Counted from the first letter of the stretch, positions 30,411-38,885 are shown. The stretch: 64,000 nucleotides of DNA from Gammaproteobacteria bacterium (GCA_018069465.1 JAGPUW010000008.1:248001-312000), one strand, 5' to 3'. Notes: a model not told the origin generated them from the sequence alone. Program-made: numbers and translations.

Positions 30411-30438
30411 AATATACGGCAGCGCCGGATATTGTCAA
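30411..30438 (-). promoter_or_regulatory. Sigma-70 promoter of higBA
   Basis: On the minus strand, a perfect TTGACA (30438-30433), a 16-base spacer and TATATT (30416-30411). Six bases then lead directly to the toxin ATG, so transcription should begin at or next to the A of the start codon. The -35 box sits at the first recognisable codons of the aceA tail remnant, read antisense. Confidence 0.75.
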
Positions 30439-30547
30439 GCGACAGAACATCGCTGGCTCCGATATCGGCGATGCGCACAAAGAGCACCTCTCTGCTGACC
30501 ATGCTCTGAAAGCCTCGGGCAGAGACAAGACCATGAATCAGTTTTAA
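30434..30547 (+). pseudogene. Diverged 3'-terminal fragment of a second isocitrate lyase gene
   Basis: 38 codons (with stop) aligning without gaps to the end of aceA (29603-29716): 28 of 37 residues identical and 21 of 114 bases different. Eleven of the differing codons are synonymous, so this tail evolved under protein-level selection before it was cut off. It ends in the same KTMNQF/NTMNQF tail and is followed by a copy of the aceA terminator. It has no start codon or ribosome site and is not translated as a protein. Confidence 0.93.
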
Positions 30548-30601
30548 GCGTATAAAACTGACAGCATAAAAAAACCCCGCTGGTGACAGCGGGGTTTTTT
30601 T
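30530..30601. repeat. 70-bp direct repeat, distal copy
   Basis: Second copy of the aceA stop/3'-UTR/terminator block, identical to 29699-29768 except for one extra A and one extra T next to the stem. Upstream of it the two copies diverge to about 80 percent identity. Confidence 0.95.
30568..30601. terminator. Second copy of the bidirectional terminator
   Basis: Stem CCCCGCTG-GTGA-CAGCGGGG flanked by A7 and T7. It now faces the end of the monooxygenase gene (stop at 30689, minus strand) and would stop that transcript from entering higBA. Confidence 0.93.
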
Positions 30602-30688
30602 ATGGGCGCTAATATCAGCGCGCCCATATTAGCTGAGAACAGCTTGAGTGGCGCGCCTTAGAAAGCACACGCCACCCATTCGTCGGGT

Positions 30689-32506
30689 TTACTTAATCTC
30701 TAAACCCTGGAATTGACCCTCGTCGCGCCAGTCATCGAGAATTTTAAAGAACTCCGGTGCTCCGCCGCCGTATTGACCGCTGAAAAAGCCAGCGCCGTCT
30801 TCTTTACCTTCCTGATTGTAATAGCCGGGGGTACATTCAGCGTAAAAGCGTTTGCCGAGGTTGGCTAGTTTATTGATCGTCGCCACCCATTCCGCTTCGG
30901 CTTCGACAGTGGTTTCAACGGTGCAGGCATTGTTATCCATGGCGTGTTTTAAGACGTAGGTAAGGTGCTTGGCCTGCTCGTTCAAAGCGTGGGGGATGCT
31001 GGTGGTAAACCCTGTTTGGGTGAGACCCATGGTGAAAACATTGGGGAAGTCATGGGTATAGAGACCGTGGAAAGTGGACAGGCCCTTGTCCCATTTTTTA
31101 CCGAGGGTAGCGCCATTGCGGCCAGCCAGGTCGTAGCCCGACTGCTGGGTAAAGTTGGTGCCAACTTCAAAACCGGTAGCAAAAATCAGGCAGTCCAGCT
31201 CGTATTCAACACCATCAACCACCACGCCTTTTTCGGTGATGCGCTCAACGCCCTGACCCTGGGTATCGACGAGAGTCACGTTGGGCAGATTGTAAGTGGC
31301 GAGATATTCATCGTGAAAACCCGGGCGCTTACAAAACTGACGATAGTAGGGCTTCAACAATTCGGCAGTGTCAGAGTCTTTAACAATGGTGTCAACGCGC
31401 GCCCTGACCTGATTCATCTTTTTGAAATCGGCAATTTCCAGAGCGGCGGCGACTTCTGACGAACTCATGTGCGGATTCAACTTGCGCTGAATGGGGCCGG
31501 ATAAGTTGCGGAAGATTTCCGTCCAACCATCGCTGACCAGGTCTTCATCCTGAAAGCCACCGGCGGTAATAATATTGAAGTTGTCCATGCGCTTTTGCTG
31601 CCAACCGGGCTGCAGGCTCTTTGCCCACTCGGGGTCAGTGTCGCGATTATTGCGCACATCAATGGACGATGGCGTGCGCTGAAAAACATGCAGCGACTGG
31701 GCAGTTTCACCGAGGTGGGGAATACACTGCACTGCGGTGGCACCGGTACCGATAATGCCGACGCGCTTGTCTTTGAGTTTATCGAGACCACCCTCGGAGG
31801 AACCGCCGGTGTAGTCGTAATCCCAACGGCTGGTGTGGAAGGTGTGGCCTTTGAAGTCGTTAATACCGGGGATACCGGGCAGCTTGGGACGGTTCAGCGG
31901 GCCGTTCGACATCACCACATAATGGGCCTTAATGCGATCACCGCGATTGGTTTCAATAATCCAGCGAGCTGAATCTTCATCCCACTGCATGTGGGTGATT
32001 TCAGTTTGCAGGCAGGCGTTGTCGTAAAGATTGTATTTACGCGCAATGGCCTTCGAGTGAGCGAGAATTTCCGGGGCGTGGGAATACTTTTCGGTGGGCA
32101 CAAAGTCCAGTTCTTCAAGCAGCGGCAAATACACATAGGCCTCGACATCGCACTGGGCGCCGGGGTAACGGTTCCAGTACCAGGTGCCGCCGAAATCGCC
32201 GCCCTTTTCAATCACGCGGATATCTTCCACGCCGGCTTCGCGCAGGCGAGCACCGGCCAGCAGGCCACCAAAACCACCACCGACAATAACCACTTCAACT
32301 TCGTCGTTGAGGGGCTCACGGCTTATTTCTTCTTCAACATAGGGATCATCGACGTACTTGGTAAAATCGCCGGTCACTGTCTGATATTGCCCATCGGCCT
32401 CTGTACGGATGCGTTTATCGCGCTCAAAACGGTATTTTTCACGCAGGGCATTGGGGTCAAAATCAAGCTGAGATAGATCGATTGAGGGGTGTGTAGCATT
32501 AGTCAT
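30689..32506 (-). CDS. Flavin-containing Baeyer-Villiger-type monooxygenase
   Basis: An FAD/NADPH enzyme that inserts oxygen next to a ketone or oxidises a heteroatom; the substrate is unknown. The 605 residues show the FAD loop VGGGFGGLLAG (about 75-85), the Baeyer-Villiger fingerprint FKGHTFHTSRWD (about 218-229) and the NADPH loop GIIGTGATAV (about 250-259). Length and motifs match the cyclohexanone/phenylacetone monooxygenase group. ATG at 32506 is chosen because AGGA lies eight bases upstream. No ester hydrolase or alcohol dehydrogenase flanks it. Confidence 0.9.
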   Translation of the reverse strand: MTNATHPSIDLSQLDFDPNALREKYRFERDKRIRTEADGQYQTVTGDFTKYVDDPYVEEEISREPLNDEVEVVIVGGGFGGLLAGARLREAGVEDIRVIEKGGDFGGTWYWNRYPGAQCDVEAYVYLPLLEELDFVPTEKYSHAPEILAHSKAIARKYNLYDNACLQTEITHMQWDEDSARWIIETNRGDRIKAHYVVMSNGPLNRPKLPGIPGINDFKGHTFHTSRWDYDYTGGSSEGGLDKLKDKRVGIIGTGATAVQCIPHLGETAQSLHVFQRTPSSIDVRNNRDTDPEWAKSLQPGWQQKRMDNFNIITAGGFQDEDLVSDGWTEIFRNLSGPIQRKLNPHMSSSEVAAALEIADFKKMNQVRARVDTIVKDSDTAELLKPYYRQFCKRPGFHDEYLATYNLPNVTLVDTQGQGVERITEKGVVVDGVEYELDCLIFATGFEVGTNFTQQSGYDLAGRNGATLGKKWDKGLSTFHGLYTHDFPNVFTMGLTQTGFTTSIPHALNEQAKHLTYVLKHAMDNNACTVETTVEAEAEWVATINKLANLGKRFYAECTPGYYNQEGKEDGAGFFSGQYGGGAPEFFKILDDWRDEGQFQGLEIK

Positions 32507-32756
32507 AGTGGGTTCCTGTTGCAAATCACTTTCCCTCTACCTCAGCGCTGCCACAGGATGACTGCGGCGGGAGACTAAAGAGTCGCCGCTAATTCTTTCC
32601 TGCCGGGGCTTAAAAGAGTGCTGACACGTAGAGGATGGGCATATATCCGAACAGTATAACAGGCGATAAGACCGAGGCGCCCTGGTGCTGGCAAGTGCCC
32701 CGTAGGCTCGACAAACCTTGCTCAGGCAGTGATCCAAGGGAGCTTAAAATAAGCGC

Positions 32757-35700
32757 TTAATGCACTTTAACACCCTGTAGTAATACTTTGAAAATGTTGA
32801 TTTTATTATTATCAAAATCCCATGTGGCAATACCGTCCTTTGCCGTGTAATTACCAATGGCCTGCCCCAGTGCAGCAAACTGAGCCTCTGTTAATACTGA
32901 GCGAAACTCACGACTCCTTTGTTTTTTCATCTTTTCAGTCGTCAGGTGCTGGAGAAATTCTTCGCCACTATTGAGCTCTGCCGTCAGCTCAATACAGTCG
33001 GGATCGAGTAAATACAGCGCCGCCAAGCTAACAACCTCTTCTTCACTGAGGGTGTTTTCAAAACCTGAAGCGGCTGTCATGCCATTGAGCCGCACAGCGC
33101 TATAGCGTAGGCGATTCATAAAGCGACACAGTTCGCGGGGCGTTTCTAGCTGGCTGGCGATGACCGGATTCCAAACCCTCAAGGCACGGCTAAAGGGCTC
33201 CGAGTCGTCGATCACGGCCACCGTTTCCTCCGACTCGGCCTGCCTCAACTTCCTCATAACACGATAGCTGCCAAGAGCAAAAATCAATGCTGCGGCCAGT
33301 ACGGGCAACCAGGGCCCTGTTGGCACCTGGGCACCGGGGATAAACTCAGCCGGCTTTTCCATAACGGGCTCAGTGCTTGTGGGGAAATCAGCTAAATCGG
33401 CACTCTCGGCCTGATCAAGCCCAGCACCATCTGCCACAACATCGACTCCGGTCGCCGCTTTGCTAAGGCGTAACGCCTCGGGATCACTTTGCGGGCCGAG
33501 CACATTGCCAAACCACAGCATGGCCAAGCTCAGCACAAGGAAAAGGGCCCCCTGGGCAAGAGCGGGGCCAGTCACTGCCGACCATCGCCATCTGCCTTTT
33601 GTTGGCTTATATTTACTTTCACCCAATAAACGCAGAGCCTGTGAGGCCTCAACCGTCGGCACGGGAATCTCCAGGTTAATTAATTTTTCGAGGTATTTTT
33701 GTGCGAACTCGCGGCGCTGAGCATAGCCATTTTTTTGCTGCTCGCTGCCCTCTGCCCCACCACGGTGGTGAGTGATTTCGTCGGCGATATCTTTAAAGGC
33801 CAAACCCACCGCAGGCTCCACCATCTCGCGCGCCATACCCAGCACCACGTAGCAACGCCCTGCCGAGGTGAGGAAGTTGACCGCCTCAAGTATTTGCACC
33901 ACCGTTTTAGGCTGACAGCGATCTAAATCGTCAATCAATATCAACATGGTGCGGGGGCTAAGGGCATCGGTTACGGTGCTGAATTCCCGTTGAAAATTGT
34001 GTCGATAAGCCATGCGCTGCTCTATTTGCCGCTCACCACCCACGCCAATTTCTTTGGCCAGGCGTGCCGGGCTAATGCCAAAAGCACGCAGTCCGCGCAA
34101 CAGGGCCGCCCCACCACTGCCACCGAGCAGTAGATTAATGAGGGTTGTGAGCCAATTAACCGGGGTTTCTGCTTCGACTAAAGCAGCATCGTCACCCGCC
34201 ACTGGATTGGACTCGTCTGGCAAACCTTCCTCGCTTTTTTTCTTACTCTCATGCGAGCAGATCAATTCCGGTAATTGAAAGCCCTGACAAAAAGCCGTGT
34301 GTGCCAAAGCCAGCTGCTCAGGCCCGAAGGCAGCTCTGTCTTTAACGATGACAAAGCCCGTATTAACAACGACAAAGCTCAGCAGTAGCAGCAGCAAAAG
34401 CGGATGCGCTTTAAGTCGCTTCCACAGTAAGCGGGCACGAAAACGGATGCCATAAAAGCGCCCACCGTTAAATGACAGCAGCGGCGGAATGGCCTGCTGG
34501 CGAATATTTTGCAGCAGGGCCGGTAGCAGGTATTGTTCTTCGCTCTCGTGGTGCCAGGCGTTAAACCACACGGCTTGCACACCTGAGCGGGCGAGATCGG
34601 CCTTGAGCAAATTCATCAGCGAGCTTTTACCGCTACCCCAGGCACCGGTAATTGCCACCGTCAGCGGCGGTTGGGTGTTGCGATTGCGCAGGAACTTCGA
34701 CAGCGCCTGGCTGACCGGCCAGAAGTCGAGCTTGTCTTGCAGCTGAGTCTCAATCGGCAGGTCAGTTTCTCCCCGCTCCTCAATACCCAAACCCTGGCGC
34801 TTAAGCATTGCCACCGCTTTAATAGGTGCCAAGGCTAGCAGCAAGCTCACCAACACCGCTGCGTAGTACCAGGGAGCAGGCCAACGACTGTAGTCTTGCT
34901 GTACAAGAGTCCAGGTATCGCCAGCATCATTCGTGGTAAAAAAGTGCCCCTCTGGCCCAGCTGCCCAGCCTCGCTGTACATCCCGATGCAGACTTAAAGC
35001 CTCTACGCCTGCTAAAGCAGCCTTATTTTGAAGGTGCCAGCTAGCCCCAGACTCACCCCTATTCAGGCTGGCACCTTCAGCACTGGCAACATTTTGTTTC
35101 TGGGCACTCTGTTGCTGGACACTCTGTTGCTGGGCATTTTGTTGTTGGATCGCTTGCGGAAAGGCCAAAGACTGAAACCACGGCGAAGTGCCACTGCTTT
35201 GCAGCTGCCAGTTCGCGCCACTGTCATTCGTAAATAGCAGAGTTCCGCCCTTGCCGACCGCCCAGCCTTGCAGGGCGTCGGCAAAACTCACCGCCAGCAG
35301 CGTAGTCCAGCTGCCACTATCCTCAAGCGCCCAGTTGAGGCCACCATCGACAGTCGTCAACACCCTACCCTTGTCGCCCACTGCCCAGCCCGACGTAGAG
35401 TCAGCATTAAAGTCTACCGCCCGCAGACGATCATCCGTCGCGCTGTCGTGCAAGTCCCAGTGAATACCACCATCGGTGGTATTCAAGATAGAGCCCGCAC
35501 TACCCACCGCCCAGCCCCGCTGGGCATCGACAAAACTGACTGCGGTCAGAGTATTATCCGTTTCACTGTTTTGCTGTTGCCAGCTTTCACCGCCGTCGCT
35601 GCTAGTGAGTACAAGGCCACTCTGGCCGACCACACAAAGCGCCGCGACCCCATCATTGAGACTCAGCGCCAGCAGTGTCATTCGCGTGCCGCTGTTTTGG

Positions 35701-36653
35701 GGCCGCCAGCTTGTGCCGCCATCCAGGCTGGTAAAAATGCGCCCGCCAACACCGACAAGCCAACCCTGACTCGCCTCTTTATTGAACACAACGTCGCTTA
35801 GAGGAAGCTGGGCGCCAAGCGTCTGGGCCCGCCAGTTTTGACCACCATCGAGGGTACTTAAAATAAGACCCTGCTCACCCACCGCCCAGCCCCGTTGAGC
35901 ATCGATAAAATAAACCGCTTTCAACGCCGCGTTCAGCCTCGGGGCATTCTTATCCAGCTCGTTTACAAGGGCTTGTTGCTCTGGCCGCTGCTCTTGTGGC
36001 GCTTCTGCAATGTCTTGCTCAATGCTAGCCTCAGGTTTTATAAAAATCGCTTTGCCAGCCCTGTCCACAGGGGTTTTCGTTGTCTGGCGAGGATTTATGT
36101 CGACAGGGGCCTGTTGCTGCACAGGGACAATTTGCCGATCGCTGTAATCACTTTTTTTGGCGGCATCTGCGGCCTGAGCAGCGCCTATCAAAGACCACTT
36201 GCCAGCGCTGATGTCGCCACAAGTCGCCCCCTTCACGGGGTGTTGCTGCTGCCAACAGCGACCGCCATTGGCACTGTAAAGAATTAAGCCACCCTGACCC
36301 ACCGCCCAAACGTGCTGGCTACCGGACAGGGCAAAAACATCGTTGAGATCACTGCTGAGCACCGGCAGACGATGAAAAGCATTGCGCTCAAGCGGGTAGG
36401 CAAAAATTTGCCAGTATCTGGCTGGGCCAGCCAGGTTTGAAGCGGTGGAGAAGAGGGGGCGACCTTGCTGGGTAAAGGCTAACCAGCTGCTCACAAACAA
36501 CAGTAAAGCGGCCACCACAATATGCAGCAGGCGGCGGCGTTGCACGGCCATGCCACGGTAGCGAGCCAGCAAACCAGGCGCGCTAGAGTCGCTTTCGTTG
36601 GCTCGCGTACCCGGCTCCAAGCCGGACGTTTTCTGTTCTGGGGCTGCGCTCAT
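32757..36653 (-). CDS. Membrane-anchored YCF48-type beta-propeller fused to a KAP P-loop NTPase
   Basis: 1298 residues. A cytoplasmic N-terminus (1-41) leads to a membrane segment (about 42-60). A large presumably periplasmic region (80-585) has eight YCF48/BNR-like repeats, each with a WAVG-like motif (near 116, 256, 298, 341, 381, 423, 464, 563) and an S/T-x-DGG-x-W turn. A second segment (about 595-616) returns to the cytoplasm. Walker A is GAWGSGKSS (670-678), followed by FNAWHHES. A membrane region (about 750-770, perhaps also 833-853) precedes Walker B, MLILIDDLDRCQP (903-915), the KAP signature. Two more segments (about 1030-1050, 1113-1130) flank an acidic loop; the C-terminus is cytoplasmic. 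Family facts: KAP NTPases carry membrane segments between the Walker motifs, and PifA excludes phage T7. The function here is unknown. Confidence 0.85.
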   Translation of the reverse strand: MSAAPEQKTSGLEPGTRANESDSSAPGLLARYRGMAVQRRRLLHIVVAALLLFVSSWLAFTQQGRPLFSTASNLAGPARYWQIFAYPLERNAFHRLPVLSSDLNDVFALSGSQHVWAVGQGGLILYSANGGRCWQQQHPVKGATCGDISAGKWSLIGAAQAADAAKKSDYSDRQIVPVQQQAPVDINPRQTTKTPVDRAGKAIFIKPEASIEQDIAEAPQEQRPEQQALVNELDKNAPRLNAALKAVYFIDAQRGWAVGEQGLILSTLDGGQNWRAQTLGAQLPLSDVVFNKEASQGWLVGVGGRIFTSLDGGTSWRPQNSGTRMTLLALSLNDGVAALCVVGQSGLVLTSSDGGESWQQQNSETDNTLTAVSFVDAQRGWAVGSAGSILNTTDGGIHWDLHDSATDDRLRAVDFNADSTSGWAVGDKGRVLTTVDGGLNWALEDSGSWTTLLAVSFADALQGWAVGKGGTLLFTNDSGANWQLQSSGTSPWFQSLAFPQAIQQQNAQQQSVQQQSAQKQNVASAEGASLNRGESGASWHLQNKAALAGVEALSLHRDVQRGWAAGPEGHFFTTNDAGDTWTLVQQDYSRWPAPWYYAAVLVSLLLALAPIKAVAMLKRQGLGIEERGETDLPIETQLQDKLDFWPVSQALSKFLRNRNTQPPLTVAITGAWGSGKSSLMNLLKADLARSGVQAVWFNAWHHESEEQYLLPALLQNIRQQAIPPLLSFNGGRFYGIRFRARLLWKRLKAHPLLLLLLLSFVVVNTGFVIVKDRAAFGPEQLALAHTAFCQGFQLPELICSHESKKKSEEGLPDESNPVAGDDAALVEAETPVNWLTTLINLLLGGSGGAALLRGLRAFGISPARLAKEIGVGGERQIEQRMAYRHNFQREFSTVTDALSPRTMLILIDDLDRCQPKTVVQILEAVNFLTSAGRCYVVLGMAREMVEPAVGLAFKDIADEITHHRGGAEGSEQQKNGYAQRREFAQKYLEKLINLEIPVPTVEASQALRLLGESKYKPTKGRWRWSAVTGPALAQGALFLVLSLAMLWFGNVLGPQSDPEALRLSKAATGVDVVADGAGLDQAESADLADFPTSTEPVMEKPAEFIPGAQVPTGPWLPVLAAALIFALGSYRVMRKLRQAESEETVAVIDDSEPFSRALRVWNPVIASQLETPRELCRFMNRLRYSAVRLNGMTAASGFENTLSEEEVVSLAALYLLDPDCIELTAELNSGEEFLQHLTTEKMKKQRSREFRSVLTEAQFAALGQAIGNYTAKDGIATWDFDNNKINIFKVLLQGVKVH
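35088..35147 (-). repeat. 15-bp in-frame repeat encoding QQQ(N/S)(A/V) units
   Basis: Four tandem 15-base units inside the propeller-KAP gene, coding residues 503-522 as QQQNA, QQQSV, QQQSA and QKQNV. They lie in a loop between the seventh and eighth propeller repeats, are likely unstructured, and could vary in number between strains. Confidence 0.85.
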
Positions 36654-36876
36654 ATTCCTCAGTCACACTCCCTTGCCTTTAATTATTTTCATAAAGTAAA
36701 GCAATCGGTGGCAGAAGCCAAGATCAAGCGATTTTGAGATAACAAATTATGGCGATATTGCCGGCATTATCTGGCTACAGTGGTAGGACGGGGCGGGCTT
36801 CAGGTATCATCCCCGCCCTATCAAACAAGTCCCAATAAACAAGTCCTAAGCAGCCTGCTAACGCCATGAAAATGCC

Positions 36877-37227
36877 ATGAAAACGATTGATCTCCTGTCC
36901 TGCCCCGAAGCCGTGCTCACCCTCGAACTCAAGCTGATGAAAAGCAAAGAGTTGGAACGCCACACCCGCAAGCTATTACTTAAACTCGGGATCAGTGATT
37001 ACGACGCAGTAATGGCCAGCGTTATAAAAGCTATTGCCAAACTGGATGCCGAGAAAACAGATCGCTTTAGCGTCCTGCAAGAAATTATTGTTTCACTGCT
37101 GCCGGACAATAGTGATGAAGCCCCGCATTCAAAAATCAAACACGCCGAAGTCGTGAAGAGGTTGGCCATTGTGATGATGCTACTGGTCGCCAAAAAATTT
37201 CACCACATACACAGCACCAGCGCCTGA
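36877..37227 (+). CDS. Hypothetical protein, 116 residues
   Basis: I do not recognise this protein. It is predicted to be mainly helical, with charged stretches (ELKLMKSKELERHTRKLLLK) and a C-terminal hydrophobic patch (AIVMMLLVAKKF) too short to be a sure membrane anchor. There is no signal peptide. It is divergent from the propeller-KAP gene (223 bases between starts) and 49 bases before an RNA methyltransferase. Base use resembles its neighbours, which supports a real gene. Confidence 0.55.
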   Translation: MKTIDLLSCPEAVLTLELKLMKSKELERHTRKLLLKLGISDYDAVMASVIKAIAKLDAEKTDRFSVLQEIIVSLLPDNSDEAPHSKIKHAEVVKRLAIVMMLLVAKKFHHIHSTSA

Positions 37228-37276
37228 AAGTATTACAGCCAATTAATGACTAATCACTTTTAATTAAAGCCCACCA

Positions 37277-38182
37277 ATGCAACGAATAATACAAAGTATT
37301 CACCAGGGTGCAAAAGCAGGTGTCGACGCCTGCCGCCTGTGTCACGGGCGGGGACACGGCCTCCCCGGCCTTGAGTTTGTCAGTGTCGACTGGTTTTCCC
37401 CGGTCTTACTCATCAGCTTATATAAGCAGCCCGCCGCTGAATGGCTGGAGCAATTGCGCAGCGAGATTGGCGTTTTTAATAAGCAGCCCAATATTAAAAA
37501 TATCATCCTGCAACACCGTTATTTATCCGGCGCTCCGAGTGAAAACCTGAAAGGCGATATTCAGGGCGACTATTACGCCGAGGAAAAGGGCCTTAAATTT
37601 CACCTAAATTTCAAGGCTAATCAGAATATCGGGTTTTTTCTCGACATGGCCAATTGTCGGCAAGTGCTGCGCGAGCATGTCGAAGGAAAAAGCGTGCTCA
37701 ACCTCTTTGCTTACACCTGCGCTTTTTCAGTGGTGGCCACAGAGGCTGGCGCGACAAAAGTGGTCAATGTCGATATGGCAAAAGGGGCACTCAACACCGG
37801 CAGACGCAACCATCAGTTGAATAATATCGACACCCGACCGGTCTCTTTTCTCGGCCACGATATTTTTAAATCCTGGGGTAAGATCCGCAAGTACGGCCCC
37901 TACGATAGGGTGATTATCGACCCGCCCAGCTTTCAGGCGGGTAGTTTTAATGCCAGAAAAGATTACCAGAAAATTGTTCGCAAATTACCGGGCTTACTCT
38001 CAGCGCGGGCACAGGTTATTGCCTGCTTAAACTCACCCGATCTAGATTTCGCTTTCTTACGCGCACTATTTTCTGAGGCTGGTGGCTTTGTTGAAAAACA
38101 AGTGATTAGCACACCACCCTCTTTCCCGGAAGCCGATGCTGATAAAGGTTTAAAAACCCTTATTTTTGAAGCCTCAAGGTAA
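37277..38182 (+). CDS. RlmI/RlmK-family SAM-dependent RNA methyltransferase
   Basis: Class I methyltransferase related to the 23S rRNA enzymes RlmI and the C-terminal half of RlmKL. The 301 residues have a short N-terminal part (RLCHGRGHGLPGLEFVSVDW), the KANQNIGFFLDMANCR linker, SAM motif VLNLFAYTCAFSVVATEAGA, and catalytic IIDPPSFQ in which the PP dipeptide fits base methylation. It lacks the N-terminal PUA domain of RlmI, so it may act on a different site. The exact RNA target is unknown. Confidence 0.8.
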   Translation: MQRIIQSIHQGAKAGVDACRLCHGRGHGLPGLEFVSVDWFSPVLLISLYKQPAAEWLEQLRSEIGVFNKQPNIKNIILQHRYLSGAPSENLKGDIQGDYYAEEKGLKFHLNFKANQNIGFFLDMANCRQVLREHVEGKSVLNLFAYTCAFSVVATEAGATKVVNVDMAKGALNTGRRNHQLNNIDTRPVSFLGHDIFKSWGKIRKYGPYDRVIIDPPSFQAGSFNARKDYQKIVRKLPGLLSARAQVIACLNSPDLDFAFLRALFSEAGGFVEKQVISTPPSFPEADADKGLKTLIFEASR

Positions 38183-38244
38183 ACGCTGGCGCAACTTCGA
38201 CTGCATCAACGTAAGCGCCCACCACAACAGGCACTCAATGCAGT

Positions 38245-38733
38245 TTAGGGGGAATCCGTTAAAGCCTCTTCTGCAACGACAATGCCATTGCTGTCGGCAT
38301 AAATATATTCACCGGGATTAAAGGTGACGCCGCCAAAAGTAACGGGGATATTCAAGTCGCCAATGCCGCGCTTTTGGGTTTTCAGGGGTATGGCCGACAG
38401 TGCCTGCACACCGAGGTCGAGTTCGGCGATAGTGCTCACGTCGCGAATGCAGCCGTAGATAACAACCCCTTCCCAGCCATTTTCCTGGGCACTTTCCGCG
38501 ATCATATCGCCCAGCAGTGCGCGGCGCAGGGAGCCACCACCGTCGACAACTAACACCCGACCGTGACCCGGCATGGCCAAATTCTCTTTTACTAAGGAGT
38601 TATCTTCAAAACACTTCACCGTAACGATCTCGCCGCTAAACGCTTCGCGGCCACCAAAGTTCGACAGCATCGGCTCCAGTACCCGCACCAGATCGGGGTT
38701 GTCATCGCATAAGTCGGGGGTAATATCAGTCAT
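38245..38733 (-). CDS. rraA: Ribonuclease E activity regulator RraA
   Basis: A 162-residue trimeric protein of the RraA/HMG aldolase fold that binds RNase E and the degradosome helicases and dampens mRNA decay. Typical segments are [20 protein letters not shown] and [14 protein letters not shown]. Some family members are aldolases, so an enzymatic role is an alternative. ATG at 38733 is chosen for the GGAG seven bases upstream; a GTG one codon earlier is less likely. A perfect -10 (TATAAT, minus strand, 38776-38771) lies upstream, with no clear -35. Confidence 0.9.
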   Translation of the reverse strand: MTDITPDLCDDNPDLVRVLEPMLSNFGGREAFSGEIVTVKCFEDNSLVKENLAMPGHGRVLVVDGGGSLRRALLGDMIAESAQENGWEGVVIYGCIRDVSTIAELDLGVQALSAIPLKTQKRGIGDLNIPVTFGGVTFNPGEYIYADSNGIVVAEEALTDSP

Positions 38734-38885
38734 CACGTTGCTCCATCAGCACTAAGATCGTTAATCCGCAATTATACGCAAAGCCCGCGCCCCAGCCCTG
38801 ATTAATTCTCTTACAAATACCCTATTGTGGCCTCAGAGGCTATAAAATAAGGCTCTCTCTTTTTAGTTGTGAGTAAGCACGGCAA

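Noticed and set aside
29769-30433. higBA segment as an insertion sequence or integron cassette
   Set aside because: No transposase, integrase, terminal inverted repeats or attC-like fold; only the aceA-tail direct repeats flank it.
30436-30547. aceA tail remnant as an independent small protein gene
   Set aside because: No start codon or ribosome site; an in-frame stop lies just upstream, and the sequence aligns to the end of isocitrate lyase.
32757-36653. Possibility that the propeller and KAP parts are two genes joined by error
   Set aside because: The frame is open throughout, the membrane segments give a consistent in-out topology, and no start codon with a good ribosome site precedes the KAP part.
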